Virus record (IMG/VR): IMGVR_UViG_3300031803_000001
Coordinates: 1-48,660 of that record
Direction: 5' to 3' (one strand)
Length of the DNA stretch: 48,660 bases
Source of the DNA: a virus
Shown piece after piece: positions 23,695-31,320 of the stretch. The notes below the pieces were generated by a model, which did no database searches, was not told the origin of the DNA, and saw nothing but the letters and a program-made list of their open reading frames with translations. Positions within the stretch are counted from its first letter, which is position 1; each line of letters starts with the position of its first letter. The position numbers and the translations under genes are program-made.

Positions 23695-24012
23695 ATGCCA
23701 CGACAAAAGAAAACAAAACGTCTATTTAGAAAATGTGATTGCAGATATTGTGCTTATAGTGTTTGTAAAGCATTAAATCGTTATCTTAGGCTAGTTTGCC
23801 CATTTATCGACTATCATTTAGGTGAAGTAGAGTTTTTTGTTGAATACGCTGTTTCCGGATCTGGCGAAGAGATGTACGGAATCATACTCAGCTATAAAAT
23901 GGATTGGTCACCTACTAATGAATTTATAAAGGCCGTCAGAGCTGAGATGCACTACCAGCTCTGTAAGCTAGATACAATTTCTGAAGAGCTAAGCCTGGCC
24001 GAGCTAATCTAG
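23695..24012 (+). CDS. Small Cys-containing basic protein
   Basis: A 105-residue protein beginning MPRQKKTKRLFRKCDCRYCAYSVC. The four N-terminal cysteines (residues ~14-24) could bind metal; the rest is a mixed fold with a helical C-terminus. TTAAGGACC lies upstream. No family is recognised. The ATGCCACGA start context recurs at other early gene boundaries. Confidence 0.5.
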   Translation: MPRQKKTKRLFRKCDCRYCAYSVCKALNRYLRLVCPFIDYHLGEVEFFVEYAVSGSGEEMYGIILSYKMDWSPTNEFIKAVRAEMHYQLCKLDTISEELSLAELI

Positions 24013-24047
24013 CTCCCCCTTCCACGGCAAAATGGCACCAGACAAGC

Positions 24048-24079
24048 CCCACGCAAGGGCTAGCTAGCCCTTGCGTGGG
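24048..24079. repeat. 32-bp perfect palindrome
   Basis: Bases 24048-24079 are exactly self-complementary, centred on GCTAGC, with GC-rich arms. A transcript would form a very stable hairpin, yet no T-run follows. Candidates are a bidirectional pause/processing site, a dimer-binding site, or a recombination hotspot. Confidence 0.92.
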
Positions 24080-24109
24080 CCTAACAGGAATAATAATCGC
24101 CAGACTACC

Positions 24110-24145
24110 AAGAGTGCCCTCAGGGACTGACCTGAGGTCACTCTT
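24110..24145. repeat. 15-bp hairpin with one mismatch
   Basis: AAGAGTGCCCTCAGG (24110-24124) pairs with 24131-24145, one mismatch and a six-base loop. It follows the 32-bp palindrome by about 30 bp; the two may act together in ending upstream transcription, although T-runs lie only near 24228. Confidence 0.8.
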
Positions 24146-24251
24146 GTTGGCCTCTCCGCTCCCCCTGAATCGGAGCAAGTGCACCAGACAAATTTGCTGT
24201 CGTTCGATTTATCTACAGCCGAAGAATTTTTTTCTTTTTTTGGGAAAGGAC

Positions 24252-24279
24252 TTGCCTATTCGAGATTTCGTGCAATAAT
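24252..24279 (+). promoter_or_regulatory. Sigma70-like promoter
   Basis: TTGCCT (24252-24257), 16 bp, AATAAT (24274-24279). It points to the gene at 24367 with a leader of about 80 bases. Confidence 0.5.
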
Positions 24280-24366
24280 ACAAGTATAAAGAAAGGAGAC
24301 CTGGCCAGCCGATCTTTATTATAAAACTTAACAGGCCAATCAATTTTACTACGAGGAATACTAAAC

Positions 24367-25005
24367 ATGCCGACTGCACAAGATCGACCAGAAACGCTAA
24401 CAACGGGACAAGTAGAAACTTTAGAAACAGTGAGTGATAATGGCGAGATTGAATCTGTGGAAACAGTGACCAAAATTGTTAAACGGGGAAGGGGAGCCGC
24501 ACCAACAGTAAACTATAAGAGTTTCTTTCCAACAGAAAAAGATTGTGACGAGAATTCTCCCTGCAATAGCGATGGTAAAATTGCCGAACAATATCGAACT
24601 TATAAGATTGAAATTTTACCACCAATAGACGCGAACAAAAATGTTTTGCCAAATGAAGATATTTACATTGACAAAAATACGGTTACTTTTGTTGCTGCAA
24701 GAAATGCAGATCAAGCTTGTGCGTTCTTTAGCGAAACACTAAGGATTAGTGCAGGAGTAGCTTCCACTAAATCGGGTGGACGCAAGAAGAGAATAGAATT
24801 GATGATGTTGCAGTTTTTGGTCCGAATGCATACACTTAATTTACCAAAAGACCAGATTGAAGCTTTTTATACGGCCGACGGAGGGAAATGCGAACATTAC
24901 CGAACGATTGATCTTTCAAAGATCAAAGATGGAGTAGAAAACGCTGAGCAGAACGAAATTTTCTGTAATGAACTTGCCGAAATTCATTGCCCAGTAAAAG
25001 CCTAA
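24367..25005 (+). CDS. Hypothetical early protein, 212 residues
   Basis: The first ~50 residues are Thr/Glu-rich and probably disordered; a basic patch (KIVKRGRGAAP) follows, then a folded domain with scattered cysteines. A basic helix near residue 137-150 (STKSGGRKKRIELMML) is a possible nucleic-acid contact. GAGGAATACTAAAC lies upstream of the ATG. It has its own promoter and is followed by a long gene-free spacer, so it may be a highly expressed single-gene unit. No family is recognised. Confidence 0.55.
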   Translation: MPTAQDRPETLTTGQVETLETVSDNGEIESVETVTKIVKRGRGAAPTVNYKSFFPTEKDCDENSPCNSDGKIAEQYRTYKIEILPPIDANKNVLPNEDIYIDKNTVTFVAARNADQACAFFSETLRISAGVASTKSGGRKKRIELMMLQFLVRMHTLNLPKDQIEAFYTADGGKCEHYRTIDLSKIKDGVENAEQNEIFCNELAEIHCPVKA

Positions 25006-25247
25006 GAAAAGGTCGACCGGGAGACCATACAGAAAACCCCTAAGAAATATCCCCGTATTTCTTTCTGGAAAACTTTGTCGTGCTTTACGAAGTATTGCAC
25101 CATAATGGCAAATTAGAACCAGGGTTTAGTATGGTCTTCTAGTTGGTCTTTTCCTTGGAGCTATCCTGGTTAGGTAGATAGTTAATGACGTTTTCATATT
25201 TATCTTCCAGGATAGCTTTTATTCTTCAGTAGTAAAAGGATTTATTC
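25006..25247. other. Spacer assembled from duplicated gene fragments
   Basis: No gene is supported in these 242 bases. 25036-25060 matches 24 of 25 bases of the end of the zinc-ribbon-like gene (22785-22809). 25066-25088 is identical to 25508-25530 and 25092-25108 is identical to 25494-25510, both inside the next gene but in swapped order. It looks like the debris of local duplications. A hairpin at 25159-25217 ends it. Confidence 0.8.
25159..25217. repeat. 11-bp inverted repeat with 37-base loop
   Basis: AGCTATCCTGG (25159-25169) pairs with CCAGGATAGCT (25207-25217), followed by TTTTATTCTT. It could be a weak terminator or attenuator just before the gene at 25248. Confidence 0.8.
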
Positions 25248-25868
25248 ATGCCACAAGATATAAAACCAGTTGCTAAAGTCTGTAATAACCAAGAAACTTT
25301 TGATAAATGCATTAATCATCTAAGACAACAAAAAATAAAAGCTGTTTTCCTCCATGAAGGCCACATTACTGGGGCATATAAAAAAGTAAAAGACGGTAGA
25401 GGACCAGTAGGGTTTTTATTAGGTGATTTAGCAGTTGGATTAATGGAGGGAAAGACCGTCGATCATCCAGATATGTTTTTCATTATGGAAAGTGTATTGC
25501 ACCATAATGGAAAACTTTGTCGTGCTTTACAAAAAATTCATGATGAAGTAGATCCAGATTGGTGGGAAAATGAATTTCAAATATTGGCAATGACCTGGAA
25601 ACTAGTTTATCATATTACTCCAGAACTACGGGAACAACTAGAACCAAAAGAAGTAGTTGATAAATTAATGGGCTACCTTATTCAAGGTTTGTTTGTTAGT
25701 TGGGATAGAGTAAATGAATTAGAACTTCGTTCTGTTCAACCAAGACCAGTCAAAATCATGCAGAGTCAAATAGGCAATACTTCTCAAATATGCAGTAGGA
25801 GCAAGCAACTAGTTGTAGATGGCCTAAAAAATCGGTTTGGCAAACCAGAATGTACTTTTCCTTATTAG
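25248..25868 (+). CDS. Hypothetical early protein, 206 residues
   Basis: A mixed helical protein with His/Trp-rich segments (HHNGKLCRALQKIHDEVDP, then WWENEFQILAMTWKLVYHI). No catalytic motif, signal or membrane segment is certain. Part of its coding sequence is duplicated in the spacer just upstream. Its start has the ATGCCACAAGAT context shared with the nuclease gene at 29535. TAAAAGGA lies upstream. Confidence 0.55.
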   Translation: MPQDIKPVAKVCNNQETFDKCINHLRQQKIKAVFLHEGHITGAYKKVKDGRGPVGFLLGDLAVGLMEGKTVDHPDMFFIMESVLHHNGKLCRALQKIHDEVDPDWWENEFQILAMTWKLVYHITPELREQLEPKEVVDKLMGYLIQGLFVSWDRVNELELRSVQPRPVKIMQSQIGNTSQICSRSKQLVVDGLKNRFGKPECTFPY

Positions 25869-25886
25869 TACGGGAGCACTAAGATT

Positions 25887-26264
25887 ATGTTGAAAGAAAA
25901 AGAGTCAAAAGTAAGCATGTCACATTTTTGTCCCCCAGGTAACTTTCCCGAATATGCACTAGGAAAGAAATTACTGTCTATAAGAACTGAACCTGTGTGG
26001 AGGATAACCTGGCAAGAACCCACTTCAGTAATGAACATGGTTTTTGGGGATTTTTCCTTTCCGGGTAGGATTATATTTCAAAGAAAGAAGACATTCTCGA
26101 CTACTAACTACGATGAACTTATTAGTAAATTAGATGAATTGCAGGATCTTCAAGATTGTAGTAAACCATCAATGAAACCCATTCTACTAGGGGTTGAAAA
26201 AACTATAATCGAAAAAGGTACATATACTAATGCTGACCTAAATTCTAACGCTCCATTTGGTTAA
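25887..26264 (+). CDS. Hypothetical early protein
   Basis: A 125-residue basic/hydrophobic mixed protein, 18 bp after the preceding stop, with GGGAGCAC upstream. Contains SFPGRIIFQRKK and a helical TNYDELISKLDELQDLQD. No recognised family. Confidence 0.48.
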   Translation: MLKEKESKVSMSHFCPPGNFPEYALGKKLLSIRTEPVWRITWQEPTSVMNMVFGDFSFPGRIIFQRKKTFSTTNYDELISKLDELQDLQDCSKPSMKPILLGVEKTIIEKGTYTNADLNSNAPFG

Positions 26265-26332
26265 ACCATTCGTGTAGCTTCGTGCGGTACAATGCCGAAC
26301 AGTTTATTCACCACACCAGGGAATATTCTATT

Positions 26333-26641
26333 ATGAAGAGTCATGCCACTAATAATTTGAAAGGATTCGCAATGCTAGATATACATCCAAATGAACCTAC
26401 TAGGGAGTTTCGTCTACAGGGGACCGTAAAAGATTATTTCCATGAAACCTACAAACCATATAAACTTCATGTTTATGGTCCAATAGACAACGGTTTTGGG
26501 AAAGTCAAGGAAATAAAAGTCCAACAGACTATAGATGTTCTAGATTTACTCGATTTAATTTCAGGAACTGATGACTATTGGCTAGTAAAAATAATCGATT
26601 ACTACGGGACGTTTAAATGCATTGAAAAAGGAGCTAAGTAA
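26333..26641 (+). CDS. Hypothetical early protein
   Basis: About 102 residues from the ATG at 26333 (AGGGA ten bases upstream). An internal ATG at 26372 has a better-placed AAAGGA and may be the real start, giving 89 residues; an upstream GTG at 26282 is unlikely. The core contains EFRLQGTVKDYFHETYKPYKLHVYG and a leucine-rich helix (IDVLDLLDLI). No family is recognised. Confidence 0.45.
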   Translation: MKSHATNNLKGFAMLDIHPNEPTREFRLQGTVKDYFHETYKPYKLHVYGPIDNGFGKVKEIKVQQTIDVLDLLDLISGTDDYWLVKIIDYYGTFKCIEKGAK

Positions 26642-26724
26642 TTCATGCCACGAAAAAAGCAGTTTTTAAAAGTATGAAAAAGAAAGCGAAATACAATCCG
26701 TCAAAAATCTTTCGATTTTATCTC

Positions 26725-26752
26725 TTGACTTTTTCGATTTCAGGTATATAAT
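26725..26752 (+). promoter_or_regulatory. Strong sigma70-like promoter of the replication arm
   Basis: TTGACT (26725-26730), 16 bp, TATAAT (26747-26752): eleven of twelve consensus bases. It is the best promoter in the window, and transcribes the helicase and probably much of the following replication operon. Confidence 0.82.
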
Positions 26753-26787
26753 ATCCCTGAGACTTGAGAAAAACTTTTTATAGATTC

Positions 26788-26835
26788 ATGCCACAACAAA
26801 TTCGATCTATCCCGTACAGTCAAGTCAGTCTGTAG
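26788..26835 (+). CDS. Possible 15-residue leader peptide before the helicase
   Basis: ATG at 26788 opens MPQQIRSIPYSQVSL and a stop at 26833-26835, within the leader of the predicted transcript. It starts with the ATGCCACAA phrase seen at other early starts. No strong ribosome site precedes it. It may be a translational control element or chance. Confidence 0.25.
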   Translation: MPQQIRSIPYSQVSL

Positions 26836-26902
26836 TATGCAGTGGCATGAGTACTATATGACTGGCTTGGCTTTTTTAGTCTCTAGGCAGATTGGATATT
26901 TT

Positions 26903-28525
26903 ATGATAAAGTTTTACAAGAAAGTAAACTGTCCTGAATGCTCTGCTTCTGTTAATACCATAAACGGAGAGCGCTACCCAGTTATAGGTCATATCAATGG
27001 TTGTTCGTTAGCTGGTCAAAAAGTCGAAACAAAAGGGCGTATTGACAGCCTCTACGATTCGACTATAGATAGTGGAGGGATTTACCCTGACGGCACCAGA
27101 ATACCTTATAGGTATCAGACAAAAGGAATTGAATTTGCTAAAGGAAAAGATTCTTTTGCACTATTCTGGCAAATGAGACTTGGCAAAACTCTTACGACAA
27201 TTAAAATCGGTAAAGAAAAAAATTGGGAAAAGGTACTAATAGTTTGCCCTAAATCAGTTATTAACACCTGGATGAGAGAGCTTAAGCTGGAAAAACAGGC
27301 TGTACTTCGACTAACTACCGTAAGTCTTAAACACACAGCAGTTAAAAGGTCTCTTAAGTTCATGCCGGGGTGGTTTGTCACCAATTATGAAACACTTATA
27401 AAAGAAAACTTAGCTGAATTAGCTGACTGGGATGCACTGATTTTAGATGAATCCGAAAAGATAAAAGACCCAACAACCAAAATTAGTAGGGAATTAGCTG
27501 GAGGTTACTTCAAAAAAATAATTGAACAACCCGATAGAGATGACAAAGAAGTTAAAATTTATCGGGATCGATGGAGAAAAGTAAAAAATAAAGTTTGTTT
27601 AACAGGTACACCAGCACCAGAAAATTTATTAAACTATTTCCAGCAACTCAAATTTCTATTCGGTAGTTTTGCTGGAACAGATAATTACCAAACATTCAAA
27701 TCTAAATACTTCACAATGATTGGGCCAAATAAATTTACAGTATCCCCGCATGTATCCCAGTTTTTATCAGCTACATTGGCTGAATATTGTTTTGTTCTTC
27801 AAAGGGATCAAGTAGGAATTGGTTCAACTAAGGTATTTGAAGAACGAGAAACTGAACTATCTTCAGAATACCGTGAAGTTTACGATAGTTTTGAAAGAGA
27901 TTGGATAACTGAAAATGGTGAACTAAGTGTTTTATGTGCTATTGCAGCATATACCCATCTACATCAACTATCTGGAGGTTACCACCATAAAATGGTCAAA
28001 AAAGGGATTACTAGTCCCCATAAACTCAATGAACTAAAGCAAATCCTAAAGAATGATCTTCGAGGTGAACGAGTATTAATCTGGTTTCGCTTTAAAGAGG
28101 AAATAAAGCAAGTTACTAAGGTATTACCAGTAGATTCATGGGCAATATGGTCTGGAGATACCAAAACTGATCAGCGTTTAGACCTGGAAGAACAATTTGC
28201 ATGGAGAAACCGTTCTAAGCCATTAAATGGTAAAGTAAGAAAACAGTACCTTTTATGCCAGATAAAATCTGCTTGTCATGGACTAGACTTTGCAGGAGCT
28301 GATCAATCTATCTACTTCAGTAATGAACCTGGTTCTAAATGGCGACAACAGTCAGAAGATAGGTTAATTCATCCTGAAAAAGAAGTACCACTACTTTATA
28401 TTGATCTAGTAGCTGAGAATACTATCTGCCCATCTATTCTTGCGGCTTTAAAAGGTAAAATAGAAGATCAACAGACGTTTTTAATGAAAATTCATGAAGA
28501 TATGAAAGAAAGGCACGGAGTATGA
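26903..28525 (+). CDS. SNF2/DEAD-like superfamily 2 helicase
   Basis: A 540-residue helicase from ATG 26903 (an upstream ATG at 26837 is possible). The N-terminal CPEC and HINGC residues may bind zinc. The helicase core is typical SNF2: motif I FWQMRLGKT, motif II LILDESEKIKD, motif III CLTGTPAPENL, and the C-lobe with CHGLDFAGADQSIYFS and a motif VI-like RQQSEDRLIHP. Such phage proteins remodel or unwind DNA during replication or recombination. It lies directly after the strongest promoter and begins the replication operon. Its stop overlaps the next start. Confidence 0.85.
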   Translation: MIKFYKKVNCPECSASVNTINGERYPVIGHINGCSLAGQKVETKGRIDSLYDSTIDSGGIYPDGTRIPYRYQTKGIEFAKGKDSFALFWQMRLGKTLTTIKIGKEKNWEKVLIVCPKSVINTWMRELKLEKQAVLRLTTVSLKHTAVKRSLKFMPGWFVTNYETLIKENLAELADWDALILDESEKIKDPTTKISRELAGGYFKKIIEQPDRDDKEVKIYRDRWRKVKNKVCLTGTPAPENLLNYFQQLKFLFGSFAGTDNYQTFKSKYFTMIGPNKFTVSPHVSQFLSATLAEYCFVLQRDQVGIGSTKVFEERETELSSEYREVYDSFERDWITENGELSVLCAIAAYTHLHQLSGGYHHKMVKKGITSPHKLNELKQILKNDLRGERVLIWFRFKEEIKQVTKVLPVDSWAIWSGDTKTDQRLDLEEQFAWRNRSKPLNGKVRKQYLLCQIKSACHGLDFAGADQSIYFSNEPGSKWRQQSEDRLIHPEKEVPLLYIDLVAENTICPSILAALKGKIEDQQTFLMKIHEDMKERHGV

Positions 28526-28761
28526 AAGGATTCTTAGCTGAACAACAGCCAAGAGCTAAAAGTATTGGCGAATACTCAGATTTGAAAGTAATGCGTTCCT
28601 CTGCTGGGTACTACATAGGCACTCTATTTACTCACAGCAATAAAAGTAGTTCTCCAGGACTGGAAGAACCAGGTACACGAGAATCTCAGTATTTTCCAAC
28701 TGAAGTACATGCACTACAAGCATTAATTGACGATAATTGGCAACAAAGGCTAGAACCATAA
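28522..28761 (+). CDS. Small hypothetical protein, helicase-coupled
   Basis: Seventy-nine residues, starting inside the helicase stop (ATGA overlap). The middle SSAGYYIGTLFTHSNKSS and the end AEVHALQALIDDNWQQ-like pattern suggest a small beta/alpha fold common in phage accessory proteins. Function unknown; coupling suggests it acts with the helicase. Confidence 0.45.
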   Translation: MKGFLAEQQPRAKSIGEYSDLKVMRSSAGYYIGTLFTHSNKSSSPGLEEPGTRESQYFPTEVHALQALIDDNWQQRLEP

Positions 28762-28762
28762 G

Positions 28763-29263
28763 ATGACTAGAATAAACCTTCCCCCTATTCCAGAAAATGC
28801 TTTCATTACCTGTGATCCTGGTAGTGGGGGGACTGGTTTAGCTTTATTTTTTCCAGAACATCCATTTCCTATGGATACTAAAGTAATTAAATGCCCAATA
28901 AATGATTGGGAAATAAAACAAAGAATGATTTTATCAACCACTGATGCATATTTAGTTGATATGTATGAAAGAGGTTGTAGAAAACTATTTATCGAATTAC
29001 CACAGTATATGAACTCTGTAAAAGGAGAGATAGCTGCTAAATCTAATGCGTTAGGTAAGTTACTAATGGTATATGGAGGGATTAAAGCTAATGCAGAATT
29101 GCGCGGGTATACTACAAAACCAATCATTATAGGTCATTGGAAAGGTCAATTAGACAAACATAAAGTAAATATTAGGATAAAGAAAATCATTGGTGCTGAA
29201 TTTGAAGATCATATTGCCGATGCAGTTGGAATGGGTCTGTATCTAAAAGGAAAATTCAAATGA
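28763..29263 (+). CDS. RuvC-like Holliday junction resolvase
   Basis: A 166-residue protein of the RNase H-like RuvC class. Acidic residues sit where expected: Asp18 in ITCDPGSGGTG, Glu78 in LFIELPQY, and Asp149/Asp153 in EDHIADAVGMG at the C-terminus. Such nucleases resolve four-way junctions so concatemers can be packaged. It lies between the helicase group and the nuclease/ATPase genes. The residue set strongly supports the fold; substrate is by family. Confidence 0.78.
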   Translation: MTRINLPPIPENAFITCDPGSGGTGLALFFPEHPFPMDTKVIKCPINDWEIKQRMILSTTDAYLVDMYERGCRKLFIELPQYMNSVKGEIAAKSNALGKLLMVYGGIKANAELRGYTTKPIIIGHWKGQLDKHKVNIRIKKIIGAEFEDHIADAVGMGLYLKGKFK

Positions 29264-29523
29264 GGAATATGAAAGAACTACAAATTGGTAAGGAAGATAT
29301 CTGGGATGGTTTCATTTACATCTATCTTTGGGACGATGGAAAACTAGGCATGAGTTATACAGGACCATATGCAGGAGATTTAGCAAGTATAGAAGAAGGA
29401 TTCTTAACTGTATTTGAATGTCAAGACTGTTCTATGGTTAGACTACTAGATTGTGAAGGAAATGGAACTAGATTAGCTTTTGCTAAAAAATATGCTGGAA
29501 ATGTAAGGTATCATCATATATAA
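29260..29523 (+). CDS. Small hypothetical protein
   Basis: An 87-residue acidic, Gly/Tyr-rich protein coupled to the resolvase gene by a 4-bp overlap, with AAAGGAAAA upstream. A CQDCSM pair is present. No family is recognised. Confidence 0.45.
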   Translation: MRNMKELQIGKEDIWDGFIYIYLWDDGKLGMSYTGPYAGDLASIEEGFLTVFECQDCSMVRLLDCEGNGTRLAFAKKYAGNVRYHHI

Positions 29524-29534
29524 GAGAGATCACC

Positions 29535-30584
29535 ATGCCACAAGACTTCTACAAAATAGAGACTCTACCTCTTAATAAAAAAGTAGAAAACCAACACTCT
29601 GTTTGGAACTACTATCGCGATGGAGTATCTCAATCATTCTCTAAAAAATTTAGAGAATGTAAACTCCAAACTAAACTTGAGTATGTAGACGGCTGGACCA
29701 ATAAATATGACAAAATTTGGTTCCGCTATGGAAAGCTAGTTCATTACCTGCTAGAACAGCAGTATCTAGGTTTCAATATCGATAGTGAAGAAACTGCATT
29801 TAGTATGGCAACAACATTTGCTAATAAATACAGATGGTTTCTTCCGCAATTACCAGAAATAATTAAAGAAGAAAATACTTTTCTTGTAGCTTTAGCTGCC
29901 CATATTCTTCCAGTATACGTTAAATGGAGCATTATGGACGTTAAACTAACGAAAACTCTTGCTGTTGAAAAAGAGTACCGTATGCCATGCCAAGATACCT
30001 TTGCTAGAGGAATAGTCGATAGAGTTTACCGGGATATGAACGGTTTACTTTGTTTAAAAGACTATAAAACAACAGCTAGAGTAATACGAGAAGCTGAATT
30101 TTACGAGACATATAAATTAGATACTCAAACTTACTTATACTACCTCTTAGTTTTTAATGAATTCCAGGAAATGCCCCATAAAATGGAATTTGAGTTTATT
30201 AGAACGCCTAAACATACTCTAGATCGAAAAAAAGATAACGTTTCATTTGAGGATTTCTTGAGCAAAGCTTGTGCTGACTTCGATCAAAGTCCGTCAAAAT
30301 ACCTAGGAAAAATAGAAATAAAACTAACAGCTAGTGAACTAACAAAATGGTATAATGAGCAATGGCTAGGCATTATAGACGAGATTAAATACTGGTGGGA
30401 TGGGGGATGTAAACCATACCCATATAACGAACAGTCATTAAGGACGTCTTATAATAGTCGTTGCGAGATGTTTTATTTTATTACTGAAGGAAGAGAAGAT
30501 AATTTATATAAACGAACCACTGCATTCACACAATACAAGGATGCCAACAATGACAAAAACTTGGTTACCGACTTCGATATCTGA
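29535..30584 (+). CDS. PD-(D/E)XK nuclease (RecB/Cas4-like)
   Basis: A 349-residue nuclease. His70 in GKLVHYLLE and the core GIVDRVYRDMNGLLCLKDYKTT supply the motif residues (Asp162, Asp176, Lys178) of RecB-like PD-(D/E)XK nucleases. In phages these proteins partner with single-strand annealing or RecA-like proteins in recombination-dependent replication. The next gene starts inside its 3' end (44-bp overlap) and encodes a RecA-like ATPase, fitting that pairing. Confidence 0.8.
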   Translation: MPQDFYKIETLPLNKKVENQHSVWNYYRDGVSQSFSKKFRECKLQTKLEYVDGWTNKYDKIWFRYGKLVHYLLEQQYLGFNIDSEETAFSMATTFANKYRWFLPQLPEIIKEENTFLVALAAHILPVYVKWSIMDVKLTKTLAVEKEYRMPCQDTFARGIVDRVYRDMNGLLCLKDYKTTARVIREAEFYETYKLDTQTYLYYLLVFNEFQEMPHKMEFEFIRTPKHTLDRKKDNVSFEDFLSKACADFDQSPSKYLGKIEIKLTASELTKWYNEQWLGIIDEIKYWWDGGCKPYPYNEQSLRTSYNSRCEMFYFITEGREDNLYKRTTAFTQYKDANNDKNLVTDFDI

Positions 30585-31320
30585 GGCCCATATTGATGAC
30601 AATAGATTTAGCATACTTCTTTATGGACAAGATAAAGTTGGAAAATCTAAATTTTGTTCCAGTATACCAAATCATTTGATTATAGCTTGCCGTATGGGCA
30701 ACATAGATCATATTGATTCTAAAAGAGTATACATTGGTGGTGAAGAAGATATGGAAAATCCAAAAGGTTTAGAGAACTTTATAGAAATTTTAAATCAAGT
30801 TCAATCTACTCCAGATTGTTGCGATACTTTAATTATAGATGATGCAGATAGACTTTATGAGCATTGTGTAAGGCATTACGCTGTCAATAGATTCAAAATT
30901 AAAGAGCATGAACTGCCTTCAAGGATAGTTTGGTATACTGTTCGGAATAAAATGACTCAAATAATGGGTTTACTAAAAAGTTTACCCTGTGGCCTAGTCT
31001 TTACTTTTAATGAGGAATTAGAATCAATTGACGATATATCAACTGAAATTACTAGAAGAAACATAACAGCATCACCACAGTACAAAACGATTCTAAGAGG
31101 ACAGTTTTTAATGCGAATGTATATGGACATTGGCAATTCTGGCGATAGACGGTTAACCATAGAAGGGAGTAGAGGACTAGCAGCTGGAAACGGGTACGAC
31201 AAGAATTTCTTATATGAAGGGAAAAAACTAAAACGTTTCTCCATCGGAAACGATGGAAACCATGGCTGGACAATGTTTAAAATGGCTTTTAACAACCAAC
31301 TAAAGGGAGAAGTAATATGA
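30541..31320 (+). CDS. RecA-like/Sak4-type phage ATPase
   Basis: A 259-residue single-domain ATPase: Walker A GQDKVGKS at 29-36 and Walker B DTLIIDDADRL around 95-105. The size and layout fit the Sak4/phage nucleotide-binding family (AAA_24-like), which promotes annealing or strand exchange together with a single-strand-binding protein. Met4 is a possible alternate start. It is flanked by a nuclease upstream and a likely DNA-binding partner downstream. Confidence 0.75.
   Translation: MPTMTKTWLPTSISEAHIDDNRFSILLYGQDKVGKSKFCSSIPNHLIIACRMGNIDHIDSKRVYIGGEEDMENPKGLENFIEILNQVQSTPDCCDTLIIDDADRLYEHCVRHYAVNRFKIKEHELPSRIVWYTVRNKMTQIMGLLKSLPCGLVFTFNEELESIDDISTEITRRNITASPQYKTILRGQFLMRMYMDIGNSGDRRLTIEGSRGLAAGNGYDKNFLYEGKKLKRFSIGNDGNHGWTMFKMAFNNQLKGEVI

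Larger units (their letters stand above)
24013..24366. other. Gene-free structured interval
   Basis: These 354 bases contain a 32-bp perfect palindrome, a 15-bp hairpin, GGCACCAGACA (24034-24044) and its relative GCACCAGACA (24181-24190), a T-rich run (24228-24241) and a promoter at 24252-24279 that drives the gene at 24367. I see no gene in it. Minus-strand frames here lack ribosome sites. Confidence 0.7.
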
